Counted from the stretch's first letter, positions 1 to 7,140 are shown. The stretch is 38,603 nt of DNA from Magnetovibrio sp. (GCA_002722175.1 PBKU01000035.1:1-38603), one strand, 5' to 3'. A program made the numbers and translations. Notes: a model not told the origin generated them from the sequence alone.

Positions 1-77
1 ATCAAATTTGGCGCAGCGCTTATAATTTTAGGGGGTGCCCGTGTGGTGCCGCGCTCGTAGACATTACATTAAATATA

Positions 78-428
78 TTAATTGTCCTTTTTTCTTTTGT
101 TTCGCTTCGCTTCTTCTTCGACAAGCACCCGATAGATGTTGAGCGCTCTTAGCCTGTCTGAGTCGCTTGTCTCACCATTGCCATTTGATTTTGATTTGTC
201 CTGCTTATTTGCTGCAGCTTCTAGCGCAGCCCTTCGCGCTCTCGGTGTTGGCAGCTGGTAGTGTGCAGGAGCAACGCACACAGCAGCACCGTGCAGGCTG
301 CGATCACCTGCAAGCCTGTGCGCTTCTGCCATAGCGTCATGATAGCTGTCACACCTAATCGTGCCAAGCTTGATGATCTGATCATCGTCCCTCTTTGAGT
401 CCCTTTGCAGGTACATGAGCCACGTCAT
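78..428 (-). CDS. Hypothetical protein, last gene of the leftward replication operon
   Basis: I do not recognise this protein. It is about 116 aa and ends in a strongly basic, lysine-rich tail (EEEAKRNKRKKDN), preceded by a polar low-complexity stretch rich in Asn, Ser, Asp and Lys. The frame can be opened further upstream with a TTG at 446, but the ATG at 428 has GGAATTGAAAAGC in front of it and is preferred. Either start overlaps the 3' end of the upstream nuclease gene by tens of bases, so the two are probably translationally coupled. A start at an internal Met (GAT-GCC-ATG region, about residue 33) would remove the overlap. The basic tail suggests nucleic-acid contact, which is inference only. 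Confidence 0.55.
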   Translation of the reverse strand: MTWLMYLQRDSKRDDDQIIKLGTIRCDSYHDAMAEAHRLAGDRSLHGAAVCVAPAHYQLPTPRARRAALEAAANKQDKSKSNGNGETSDSDRLRALNIYRVLVEEEAKRNKRKKDN

Positions 429-777
429 GCTTTTCAATTCCGTCAAGGATCTTTGTTAGTGTTCTAATGTTGTTAAGCAATGCACCACCATCTTTAAGGT
501 ATAGGCTCATGACTGCGCCACGCTCACCATGATTGCGAGTGATGAGTACGGGCACATCGTCATGGCTGACACAGTATTTGTCCTTGATCCCTTGCAGCAT
601 GGTGTGGTGCGTAAAGCTTTGCTTGCGCCGCTTGCAGTCCACCTTTAGGTGCTCAAAGTCTGCTATGTATACATCCGGCTCAGAGACTGCAAAGTTGTGC
701 CCTCTTGTTATGCGCGTGCCACCAAGCTCTTTTGCAGCCAATCGCTCAAGCGCCTTCCATGCTTCAGAGTGCTTCAT
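382..777 (-). CDS. PD-(D/E)XK nuclease, Holliday-junction-resolvase-like
   Basis: A 131-aa protein. The core reads E33-P-D35 followed by a hydrophobic strand and then V-D47-C-K49-R-R, the spaced PD...(D/E)XK arrangement of the restriction-endonuclease fold. The N-terminal helix with E-R-L-A and the GGTRITRG turn before the catalytic Asp resemble archaeal and phage Hjc-type resolvase-like proteins, and the length fits. The start is an ATG with AGAGG six bases upstream. Its place in a replication operon behind the DnaB helicase fits branched-DNA resolution before packaging, although another nuclease role cannot be excluded. It overlaps the upstream RHH gene by 14 bases and the downstream gene by about 47 bases. 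Confidence 0.65.
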   Translation of the reverse strand: MKHSEAWKALERLAAKELGGTRITRGHNFAVSEPDVYIADFEHLKVDCKRRKQSFTHHTMLQGIKDKYCVSHDDVPVLITRNHGERGAVMSLYLKDGGALLNNIRTLTKILDGIEKHDVAHVPAKGLKEGR

Positions 778-949
778 CTGTAACCTCTGCGTCTAAGAAT
801 CTTAGGCCTCTTCTGACCAGCAGCTCAATTGTCATCACCCTGCTCACGGCGATGCCCGTGCGCTTAGCAAGCAAGTCACGCGCACTTTCAACCTGCCAGA
901 ACAGATCATCATCAAGCTGCATAGCTACAAAGCGCCTCTTGTCACTCAT
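764..949 (-). CDS. Small ribbon-helix-helix (Arc/CopG-type) DNA-binding protein
   Basis: A 61-aa protein with a short beta strand (RFVAMQLD, residues 6-13) and two amphipathic helices (DLFWQVESARDLLAKRTG and SRVMTIELLVRRGLRFL), the layout of ribbon-helix-helix repressors of the Arc/CopG class. The start is an ATG with AGAGG eight bases upstream. The ATG overlaps the stop of the upstream gene in an ATGA arrangement, so coupling is likely. Proteins of this kind usually dimerise and bind operators through the strand. Inside the replication operon it may be an autoregulator or late switch. No target site is obvious. Confidence 0.6.
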   Translation of the reverse strand: MSDKRRFVAMQLDDDLFWQVESARDLLAKRTGIAVSRVMTIELLVRRGLRFLDAEVTDEAL

Positions 950-1218
950 GCGCGGTGCCTCTGCACTAAGATGAAAGCCAGCTTTTCAAGTGTCTCAACT
1001 GTCTTGAGTTCATCCTGTGAAAAAGTATGATGTCCAACGTGGTCATCAACAAAGTCAAGATACTTAAGCAGCTCTTCCGTCAAACAGACCTGACGCTCAA
1101 GCCAAGCGGCCTGTAGCCTGTTGCTCTCTTCTTTATCAGTCAAGCGCTCTTTAAAGTCAGCAAGCTCGTCAACGATGCCTAACACTCTTGTCTTTAGAAT
1201 CTCATCTTGATCTGGCAT
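946..1218 (-). CDS. Hypothetical helical protein in the replication operon
   Basis: A 90-aa, highly charged, predicted all-helical protein (ILKTRVLGIVDELADFKERLTDKEESNRLQ...). I do not recognise the family. The frame stays open to about 1575, but that part lies opposite real helicase codons in another frame. The ATG at 1218 has a G-rich ribosome-binding site (GGGGGG) nine bases upstream and is the credible start. It lies 40 bases after the helicase stop and overlaps the next gene by four bases (ATGA). A small helical protein directly behind dnaB could be a helicase partner, but nothing in the sequence proves it. Confidence 0.6.
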   Translation of the reverse strand: MPDQDEILKTRVLGIVDELADFKERLTDKEESNRLQAAWLERQVCLTEELLKYLDFVDDHVGHHTFSQDELKTVETLEKLAFILVQRHRA

Positions 1219-1258
1219 AACAGCCCCCCAGTGTCTCTGATTGTTTTCATGTCTGTGG

Positions 1259-2572
1259 TTAAACATTTTCAAAACGTGTGTAGGCACCAAGCCAATTAAG
1301 ATTGACTGTGCCCGTTCTGCCTGCGCGATTCTTCCTGATGAGCAGCTCAACGTCTTCTTTTTGCACGCCACCAGTGACTGCACTATTGAAACCACCCCAT
1401 GTATTGATCGGCTCTGCTTGCTCGTTATAGTACGAGTCCCTGTAAACAAATGCACACACGTCTGCGTCTTGCTCAATGGCACCAGACTCACGCAGATCGC
1501 TAAGCCTTGGCCTCTTGTCATCACGCGACTCAACACCTCTGTTGAGCTGAGCCAAGCACAGCACAGGGCATTCAAGATCCTTGGCTATGCGCTTAAGTTC
1601 TCTGGAGATCTCTGCAATCTCACGCTCACGCTCTTTGCTTTTGCCCGTCATCAGCTGCAAATAGTCGATCACGATCAGCCCCAAGCCCCCTTGCTCATGC
1701 TTCAGCCGTCTGGCCTTACGCCTGATCTCTGCAGTGGACACAGCACTTGCGTCATCAAACGACAGCGGAAGCTCTGCCACAGATGACGCAGCTGCAGCCA
1801 TGCGACTCCACTGCTCACTGCTGAGCTGACCCGTTCTGATTTGTGAAAGCTCAACACGTGCCTCTGCTGCAATCAATCGCTCGACGAGTGACTCACTTGT
1901 CATCTCCAGACTGAACACCATCACAGGCAGCTGGCTGATGCGTGAGACATTCAAGCCGATGCTTAAGCCTAAGGCGCTTTTGCCCATGCTTGGCCTGCCC
2001 CCAAGAATATAGAGAGCGCCATCTGCAAGCCCTCCGATCATCCTGTCGAGATCAATGAACCCTGTCTTGTGACCCACTGAGATCTGACCCTGTGCACGCT
2101 TCTCAATATCGCCAAGCACTGACTTGACCAGTTCATTGCAGCCCTGCAGCTTTGCTTTTGTTGTGTCTGCAATTTGCGTGAGCTGGCCAACGGCCTCATC
2201 AATAAGATCATCAACAGGCCTGTCACCCTCCAGCTCAGTGAATTGCCTGCACGTGTCAACCAGCTGCCTGCGCTGGCTGGCCTCTGCCACGATCTGCGCG
2301 TAGTGGTCAAGGTTAACGCTGGAATAGCAAGCAGCATCAATGTCATGCGTCACGTGCTTGGCCTGCTCACTGCTCAAAGTGTTTGACACTGTGATCGAGT
2401 CAACAGGCTCATGGGCATCATAGAGCTTGCGGATCGCGTCATAGATCCTTGAGTGGCTTGGCTTATGAAAGTGCTCGGATCCTATCGTGTCAAAAACTTC
2501 AGGGTGCGCTGCAGCGTCAGCCATCAGACCCCCTAAAAGCGCACGTTCTGCATCATGATTGATCATAGACAT
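1259..2572 (-). CDS. dnaB: Replicative DNA helicase, DnaB family
   Basis: A hexameric 5'-3' replicative helicase of about 437 aa. The N-terminal DnaB domain (INHDAERALLGGLM...) spans residues 4 to about 105. The RecA-like C-terminal domain has Walker A GGRPSMGKS at 191-199, Walker B VIDYLQLM at about 301-308, the H3-type LAQLNRGVE segment, then DLRESGAIEQDADV as in DnaB. The frame extends upstream to 2698, but the ATG at 2572 has a perfect AGGAGG eight bases upstream and the next residues match the family N terminus, so it is the start. It overlaps the initiator gene by ten bases. Encoding its own helicase means the phage needs only the host polymerase and perhaps a loader. The initiator upstream is the likely loader or recruiter. 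Confidence 0.95.
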   Translation of the reverse strand: MSMINHDAERALLGGLMADAAAHPEVFDTIGSEHFHKPSHSRIYDAIRKLYDAHEPVDSITVSNTLSSEQAKHVTHDIDAACYSSVNLDHYAQIVAEASQRRQLVDTCRQFTELEGDRPVDDLIDEAVGQLTQIADTTKAKLQGCNELVKSVLGDIEKRAQGQISVGHKTGFIDLDRMIGGLADGALYILGGRPSMGKSALGLSIGLNVSRISQLPVMVFSLEMTSESLVERLIAAEARVELSQIRTGQLSSEQWSRMAAAASSVAELPLSFDDASAVSTAEIRRKARRLKHEQGGLGLIVIDYLQLMTGKSKEREREIAEISRELKRIAKDLECPVLCLAQLNRGVESRDDKRPRLSDLRESGAIEQDADVCAFVYRDSYYNEQAEPINTWGGFNSAVTGGVQKEDVELLIRKNRAGRTGTVNLNWLGAYTRFENV

Positions 2573-3603
2573 TGCAACACCCTCCTGAACACTCGATCGC
2601 TCAGTGGCATATTCGTAAGAGCATCGATCCACGTTTGTTTTTTGATTTTCTTTTTCTGTAATTCGTTCAGCTCGGTTGCGCTCAAAATCAGCCCACAATC
2701 AGCAGAGGCCTGTGCAATCTCAACAGCCTCAACATCTTGCGCAGAGGGCTGTGGCTTTTCTTTTTTGCGCTTGGCCTCTGCCCATCCAAGGCCTAGATCA
2801 ACACGACAAGCGCCTTTGCTGGTGACCCCGAAAAAATACGGAAAATTGTTAAGCAGCCCCGATCTGCTGGGTTCACGGTGCCACGGGTCTGCATGGTACG
2901 CATCGACAACAGCGCACAGGTCAGCCACGGTGAGGCGGGTGCCGTCTGCGCGAGGCTCAGCCAAATGCGCAACGCACTTCTTTAAAACACTATCGGGGGG
3001 ATCTGCCTTGGCCTTTGGGTGATATGTGGCCCAGTGCCCATAGACCACCAGCGCCTTATTGTATAGTTCTCTTACTCTTACTCTTACTCTAGGGGTGACA
3101 GGTTGTTGACAAGTTGTTAACAGGTTGTTAACGGGGTTTTTTAAAGAGGCGTTTTCGCTAGGGGTTTTATTTCCAGTTGTTTCCAGCTCCCCAGCGTTCT
3201 CCAACCCCTTAAGTGCCGAATTTCCAGTTCTTTCCTCAGTTTCTGTCTCTTCTGGCCTCTTTTCGCCACCTCCACGCCTCTTGAGCAGTGATCCGACCAT
3301 ATCCAGCCAGCCATGGATGACCAGATCAGGCCCAGCTGACTCCAGTAGGCCAGATGAAAGCAGCGCATCTTTAAGCGCTGCGGCATCACCTGACCAGCCG
3401 CAGATCTCTGCAAGCTCATCGTCACAAATGTCAGATAAATTACCCTCTGCCGCATATACGCCAGCCCAAAGCAGCAGGTTTGCGAAGTAAGCCCAGCCGA
3501 TCCTGCGATCTGCGCCAAGCATTTGGCTAAATTTGCGTGTTTTAGGGTTTTGTCTGATCAATACGTCAATTTTGATCCAAGAAAGCGGGGCGTTTTTGCG
3601 CAC
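2563..3603 (-). CDS. Phage replication initiator / replisome organiser
   Basis: About 346 aa. The N-terminal part (WIKIDVLIRQNPKTRKFSQM, then RRIGWAYFANLLLWAG) has the winged-helix look of phage replisome organisers of the Lin1244/DnaD-like class. The middle is a polar linker rich in Glu, Thr, Asn and repeated Arg-Val. The C-terminal part is a second helical domain that may contact the helicase. A GTG at 3603 with AGAGGA seven bases upstream is preferred over an ATG at 3636, which lacks a ribosome-binding site. Its gene directly precedes dnaB. Three 11-bp direct repeats lie within its own coding region, as in lambda O, where the origin sits inside the initiator gene. The function is inferred from domain look and context. 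Confidence 0.7.
   Translation of the reverse strand: MRKNAPLSWIKIDVLIRQNPKTRKFSQMLGADRRIGWAYFANLLLWAGVYAAEGNLSDICDDELAEICGWSGDAAALKDALLSSGLLESAGPDLVIHGWLDMVGSLLKRRGGGEKRPEETETEERTGNSALKGLENAGELETTGNKTPSENASLKNPVNNLLTTCQQPVTPRVRVRVRELYNKALVVYGHWATYHPKAKADPPDSVLKKCVAHLAEPRADGTRLTVADLCAVVDAYHADPWHREPSRSGLLNNFPYFFGVTSKGACRVDLGLGWAEAKRKKEKPQPSAQDVEAVEIAQASADCGLILSATELNELQKKKIKKQTWIDALTNMPLSDRVFRRVLQCL
3069..3132. other. Candidate replication origin: iterons inside the initiator gene
   Basis: On the plus strand, 3100-3110, 3111-3121 and 3122-3132 read AGGTTGTTGAC, AAGTTGTTAAC and AGGTTGTTAAC. These are three head-to-tail 11-bp units differing at one or two positions, with a degenerate copy (CTAGGGGTGAC) just before them at 3089-3099. 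Immediately adjacent, 3069-3090 is a 6-bp repeat (CTCTTA x3 plus CTCT). A T-rich stretch follows (3137-3142 and beyond). The 11-bp period is out of register with codons and matches one helical turn, which points to protein binding and not to protein repeats. Known parallel: lambda ori iterons inside gene O. Confidence 0.55.
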
Positions 3604-3642
3604 TTTTATGTCCTCTGTTGTGTGGCAGTGTGGCATGTTTCG

Positions 3643-3667
3643 GCACTTGTGTGCTGCACTTTTGTGC
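3643..3667. promoter_or_regulatory. Two operator-like palindromes between initiator and repressor genes
   Basis: Two 12-bp sites, GCACTTGTGTGC (3643-3654) and GCACTTTTGTGC (3656-3667), share the symmetric form GCAC-N4-GTGC and sit 13 bp apart. A weak leftward promoter (TTGCAT at 3692-3687, 17-bp spacer, TAGCAC at 3669-3664) would have its -10 covered by the second site. Binding of the XRE repressor encoded at 3772 would then shut off the replication operon. This is inferred from symmetry and position. Confidence 0.5.
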
Positions 3668-3734
3668 TACGCGATCAAGAGCGAAAATGCAAGGATTAAT
3701 TCTTTCGAGCAGCTCAAAAACATTAGGCACAATA

Positions 3735-3763
3735 TAGACAATCTCCGCAAAAGCGCATAAAAT
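3735..3763 (+). promoter_or_regulatory. Promoter for the repressor gene
   Basis: TAGACA (3735-3740), a 17-bp spacer and TAAAAT (3758-3763) form a good sigma70-type promoter. Transcription would start near 3770, only about two bases before the repressor ATG at 3772, so the message would be leaderless or nearly so, as known for lambda cI from PRM. Confidence 0.55.
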
Positions 3764-3771
3764 AGGGACAT

Positions 3772-4218
3772 ATGAAAAACGGACACAATGATCATGCGCC
3801 GGATTTTGGTGCACATTTTGGTGAGCGCTTGCTTGCGGCACGACTTGCGCAGGGCCTGACTCAGTTCCAGCTTAGCATGAAGACTGCAGAGATCGGGCAC
3901 ACAGTTGCACCATCAGCGATCTCTGGTCTTGAGTCGGGCAGACGCAAGCGACCAAGGCTAGACACGATCCAAGCACTTGAGGCTGCGCTTGGGGTCAACT
4001 TAAGAAACGGAAAGCCAGCGCTTGATCGCGGCTATATCACTAAAAGTCTTAAGGTTTTTCTTGAGTCAGAGGTTGCGCGTGGTCTTACGATCAGCAAGGA
4101 TGAGCAGCGTGAGCTTGAGGCGATCCCTTGGTTCAACCCTGATGAGTCACCCAGCCCCTTTGACTGGGGTGCCTACGTTATGATCCGCCGTAGAATAAGA
4201 AAAAATTCTTTGAAATAG
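3772..4218 (+). CDS. XRE-family transcriptional repressor (CI/Cro-like)
   Basis: A 148-aa protein with an XRE helix-turn-helix at residues 17-75 (FGERLLAARLAQGLTQ..., then APSAISGLESG and TIQALEAALGV, all typical). The C-terminal 70 residues are not a LexA-type autoprotease: there is no visible Ala-Gly cleavage site or Ser/Lys dyad, so control of induction must differ from lambda CI. It is divergent from the initiator gene, with operator-like palindromes in between, so it is the likely lysogeny repressor. A GGGA lies just upstream of the ATG, but the predicted transcript start leaves little leader. It could instead act as Cro if another repressor exists, but no other XRE gene is seen. Confidence 0.8.
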   Translation: MKNGHNDHAPDFGAHFGERLLAARLAQGLTQFQLSMKTAEIGHTVAPSAISGLESGRRKRPRLDTIQALEAALGVNLRNGKPALDRGYITKSLKVFLESEVARGLTISKDEQRELEAIPWFNPDESPSPFDWGAYVMIRRRIRKNSLK

Positions 4219-4223
4219 TGCAC

Positions 4224-5102
4224 TTATCTGGATGTCAGAGGCTTTTGACTGTCAACCTCTTCGCTTAAAAACCTGCTCTCAACCTCTTCACAGAATGATA
4301 AAGCCTCGTTTTTATTAAAGAAAACGCCACAGGGCAAAATGTCCCGCAGCGCAGCATACAAGGCCAGTGCGTGCGGCTCATCCTCAGGATCCTTGACCAA
4401 GATAGCTACACTCAGCAGAAAGCACAGATCCAGAATCTCGTAAGAATAATCTACAACTTCTTGAGTGATGATCGTACCAGTGATGTCATGCACAAGGCTG
4501 ACTTTGCGCTCTTCAACGATCGCATTTCTGCGCAGCTGATCCAAAAGATCGATCATGTCCTGCGGCACGATCCTGCGGGGCGTTTTTGATCGTGAGTGCG
4601 TGACGTGCTGGGCATCATCATGATCACACGTGCACCAGTCCAGCGATCTGATCGGCCTGCGCACGATCTGTGACTGACTCCACTTAGCTGCAGCTTCCAC
4701 CGATCTGCAGACCTTCACAGGCACGGGCTTGCGGATGAGATCAACAATGGGATTGATCAGCATGCGTTTTGCGGTGCCTCTAATGACAAAGGCGATCGAC
4801 GGGATCTGAGGGATGAATTGTATTGGCTCACCAGCCACCAATTTAACGAAGGCCAGCAGCTCTTTACTATATCCATGCACGTTATATGTGTCCACGATCA
4901 GCGGCTTGCTGCCGTTTGGATTGAGCATATGCAGCTGAGCAGTGAAATCATTGCGCCACTTTATATCAGCATACAGCGGCGTGTCGAGCTGCAGCAGAAT
5001 GCAGCCATCAATCTGCTCAAGGCGGTGATTGATCCCATCCCATCTTGACGGCAAAAATTCAGGATCACCCTCACTGAAAATCTTTGGTAGTAGCAACCCC
5101 AT
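4224..5102 (-). CDS. Hypothetical protein convergent with the repressor
   Basis: About 292 aa; I do not recognise it. The stop lies five bases from the repressor stop, so the two genes are convergent, and its 5' end faces away from the rightward early promoter. The protein has hydrophobic strands (CILLQLDTPLYADI, KPLIVDTYNVHG), a Cys/His-rich patch (DWCTCDHDD...HVTH) that could bind metal, and a helical C-terminal half with a hydrophobic segment (EILDLCFLLSVAILV). Start choice is uncertain: ATG 5102 is taken; a TTG at 5138 is in frame; neither has a clear ribosome-binding site. An isolated gene beside the repressor is a typical place for a lysogenic-conversion or superinfection-exclusion gene, but that is context only. 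Confidence 0.6.
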   Translation of the reverse strand: MGLLLPKIFSEGDPEFLPSRWDGINHRLEQIDGCILLQLDTPLYADIKWRNDFTAQLHMLNPNGSKPLIVDTYNVHGYSKELLAFVKLVAGEPIQFIPQIPSIAFVIRGTAKRMLINPIVDLIRKPVPVKVCRSVEAAAKWSQSQIVRRPIRSLDWCTCDHDDAQHVTHSRSKTPRRIVPQDMIDLLDQLRRNAIVEERKVSLVHDITGTIITQEVVDYSYEILDLCFLLSVAILVKDPEDEPHALALYAALRDILPCGVFFNKNEALSFCEEVESRFLSEEVDSQKPLTSR

Positions 5103-5197
5103 TGCGCTATATTGCCACAATCTCAGCGCTATTGACAAGACTGATCGTATCTAGAATTCCTAAAATGTACTTTTTTGTGTACACAATTGCAGAAAAA

Positions 5198-5226
5198 ATG
5201 ACAACTGCGGATCAATATGCTAGATA
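5198..5226 (+). promoter_or_regulatory. Early rightward promoter with extended -10
   Basis: ATGACA (5198-5203), 17-bp spacer, TAGATA (5221-5226) preceded by TGC, giving an extended -10. It lies about 65 bp upstream of the first gene of the rightward operon. An inverted repeat TGTAC-N8-GTACA at 5166-5183, just upstream of the -35, may be a regulator site. No copy of the GCAC-N4-GTGC palindrome is seen here. Confidence 0.55.
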
Positions 5227-5291
5227 ATGCTTGCAAAGCGCTGCTCAATAGCGTAGATGATTAACATACACAGACGTACATGGGGGGAAAC

Positions 5292-5438
5292 ATGCCACAC
5301 AGACAAACACTAAAGGGCCAGATGGCAGCAAACCGCTATCTTTTTGGATCAAAGATGAAAAGAGAAGAAAGAGCGCTCAAGCTCATATCGTTCTGCGCTG
5401 CGCTTTTTCTCGCCGCTCTCGTGTATGGGGTGATCTAA
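5292..5438 (+). CDS. Small membrane protein, first gene of the rightward operon
   Basis: A 48-aa reading frame with ATG at 5292 and a G6 ribosome-binding site (GGGGGGAAAC) directly upstream. It ends one base before the exonuclease ATG. The N-terminal half is basic (HRQTLKGQ..., SKMKREERALK). The C-terminal half is a single hydrophobic segment (LISFCAALFLAALVYGVI) that reaches the last residue, so a tail-anchored inner-membrane peptide is predicted. It is the first gene after the early promoter, a position where phages often carry host-takeover or lysis-lysogeny peptides. I know no homologue. Confidence 0.6.
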   Translation: MPHRQTLKGQMAANRYLFGSKMKREERALKLISFCAALFLAALVYGVI

Positions 5439-5439
5439 G

Positions 5440-6414
5440 ATGAGCTTGCCCCAACAGCAGCCGACACGCATACCCGTACATTATGACAAAACGCCTCATA
5501 ACCTGAGCGCCATCGAGCAAGAGCTGAGGGCCAATCGGCTGGGCAGCTCTGGCCTCGCGGCAGTCATGGAGCTGGACGATCACAGCACTCCAGCAGATCA
5601 AGCTGCGCGGCTGCTGGGCATTGGGCCAACATTTAACGGCAACATTGCAACGCATGAGGGTCACGCTGCAGAGTTTCTGCTTGATGACCTATGCACACGG
5701 CATCTTGGTTGGACGGTGACACCGTGCGATCCTGTGGTGGTCAACGAGCGCTGGGCAGACAACACAGACAGACTCTGTGATGATGGTGAAAACACAGCGA
5801 TACCTGTCGAGTACAAAAAAACAAACCCCAGCAAAAAAGGCGTGTGGGAGCGTGGTGGGCCAATCGGCTACCAAGTGCAAACCCATGCGCATATCATAGC
5901 GCATGATGCACCGTACGGATATCTAGTCGGCTGGATTCCGGGAGAGCCTCTCTATGTATACAAAATCGAGGCGTGCCCAATCGTCAAAGAATCGATCTTG
6001 CACGCGATAGACACATTTTTTGAAACCTATATAGATCAGGGTGTGATGCCTGACCCAGATGCGTCACGGGCTTGGAAGTTTCTGACAGACCAAACGCGAT
6101 CAGAACCAGCTAAGGCAGTTGAGGCAACACAAGAGGCCAGCGAGCTGGTGATCCAGTATCGCCGCGCAGCAGAGCGCATGAGCGAGGCTGAGAAAGAGGC
6201 TGAAGCGCTCAAGATGCAGCTCAAGGTGCTGATGGCAGACGCTGAAAAGCTAAAGGGTGACAACTTTGAGATCTCATATAAGACCAGCAAGCCAAGAGTC
6301 AAAACAGACTGGCAGCAGATCGCTCTTGAGCTTGGTGCTGATCAGTCCACGATCACGAAACACACGACCACAGCTAAAACCTTAACAAGACCTTTTAGGG
6401 TCAAATACACTTAA
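5440..6414 (+). CDS. YqaJ-like viral recombinase / exonuclease
   Basis: 324 aa. The N-terminal ~200 residues carry the YqaJ/lambda-exonuclease PD-(D/E)XK core: NRLGSSGLAAVM (33-43) as the family entry motif, GHAAE near 75-78, ADNTDRL with D110, VEYKK giving E124-x-K126, and YQVQ (Q145, Q147). These fit a 5'-3' double-strand exonuclease that makes 3' tails for annealing. The C-terminal part (from about 215) is a charged coiled coil (AERMSEAEKEAEALKMQLKVL) ending in a small domain, which may contact the annealing partner. The ATG follows the small upstream gene by one base. The next gene probably encodes the partner protein. Confidence 0.85.
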   Translation: MSLPQQQPTRIPVHYDKTPHNLSAIEQELRANRLGSSGLAAVMELDDHSTPADQAARLLGIGPTFNGNIATHEGHAAEFLLDDLCTRHLGWTVTPCDPVVVNERWADNTDRLCDDGENTAIPVEYKKTNPSKKGVWERGGPIGYQVQTHAHIIAHDAPYGYLVGWIPGEPLYVYKIEACPIVKESILHAIDTFFETYIDQGVMPDPDASRAWKFLTDQTRSEPAKAVEATQEASELVIQYRRAAERMSEAEKEAEALKMQLKVLMADAEKLKGDNFEISYKTSKPRVKTDWQQIALELGADQSTITKHTTTAKTLTRPFRVKYT

Positions 6415-6433
6415 TATAAAGGATAAAAATAAA

Positions 6434-7033
6434 ATGATATTAAATGATGATCAATTTAATGAGGTTCTTAATCAAAAAGAGTCAGGCGGCTTTGTTAATT
6501 TTAACAACACGCCAACAATCACAGGGTCTTTTGTCGGGCCAGTCTACAAATTTGCGCAATATTGGGACGCACAACAAAACAAAAGCGTTAAGTGCAGCAA
6601 GGACGGTGCTGCGAGGCTTGGCTTTGATGCGCGTGACATGTACGCACGCCACTTTCTAAACACAGATGGCCAGCTGCAGATTGTTGAGCAGGGTAAAATG
6701 TTCTGGGGGATCCTGCGCGATCAAAGTGCGGTTAAATTTCAAAAGAATAGATATGTTCTAAGCATCACGAAAACCCCCAACCCTGCTGATGTGCGCAAGC
6801 CCACTTGGTCAATTGATATCCTGAGTGAGGACAATGGCGAGGGCACCTTGACTGCAATGCTAGAGGGTGATCTGCTCGGTCAACACGCAGACATGATCAA
6901 TGATGTTGCTCTTGGTGAAGCCTTGGAAAACCTCTACGGGCCACAGATCGCAGCGTTCAATCAGAGCGCTGGTGTGTCTCAACTTGTTGGTGATGTGCTT
7001 GGCGGGAACCTGATCAGTACAAACAACCTGTAA
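6434..7033 (+). CDS. Probable ssDNA-binding or annealing partner of the exonuclease
   Basis: 199 aa; the family is not recognised with certainty. It lies 19 bp after the exonuclease, has an AAAGGA upstream, and looks soluble and beta-rich in the middle (FVGPVYKFAQYWDAQ, GKMFWGILRD, NRYVLSITKTPNPADV). The C terminus is Asn/Ser/Gly-rich with the final residues NLISTNNL. In phage recombination modules the gene next to a YqaJ exonuclease is commonly a single-strand-annealing or single-strand-binding protein; that known gene order is the main reason for the call. It could also be an unrelated early protein. Confidence 0.45.
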   Translation: MILNDDQFNEVLNQKESGGFVNFNNTPTITGSFVGPVYKFAQYWDAQQNKSVKCSKDGAARLGFDARDMYARHFLNTDGQLQIVEQGKMFWGILRDQSAVKFQKNRYVLSITKTPNPADVRKPTWSIDILSEDNGEGTLTAMLEGDLLGQHADMINDVALGEALENLYGPQIAAFNQSAGVSQLVGDVLGGNLISTNNL

Positions 7034-7049
7034 ATTTAAAGCAATAACG

Positions 7050-7117
7050 CTGCTGACTTTTCACTTTCGTCAGCAGTGCGGGGGCAGATCTCAACTGTCA
7101 AGGATCGAGATCTGCCC
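7050..7117 (+). other. Two consecutive strong hairpins in the rightward operon
   Basis: Hairpin 1: CTGCTGAC (7050-7057) pairs with GTCAGCAG (7069-7076), 8 bp. Hairpin 2: GGGCAGATCTC (7082-7092) pairs with GAGATCTGCCC (7107-7117), 11 bp, loop 14. Neither is followed by a U tract, so they are not standard intrinsic terminators. They separate the recombination genes from the small-gene cluster and may act as RNA processing or stability elements, or an antitermination-sensitive pause. Confidence 0.6.
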
Positions 7118-7140
7118 TCAATATAAGAAAGGCCACACAC

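Noticed and set aside
1219..1575. N-terminal extension of the small gene at 946-1218
   Set aside because: It would lie within the well-conserved C-terminal part of the helicase in another frame; the ATG at 1218 has a strong ribosome-binding site.
3069..3090. Simple microsatellite only
   Set aside because: The 6-bp repeat sits directly beside the 11-bp iterons, so it is treated as part of one origin-like element, though slippage alone could have made it.
7082..7117. Intrinsic terminator after the recombination genes
   Set aside because: The stem is strong, but no U tract follows on either strand.
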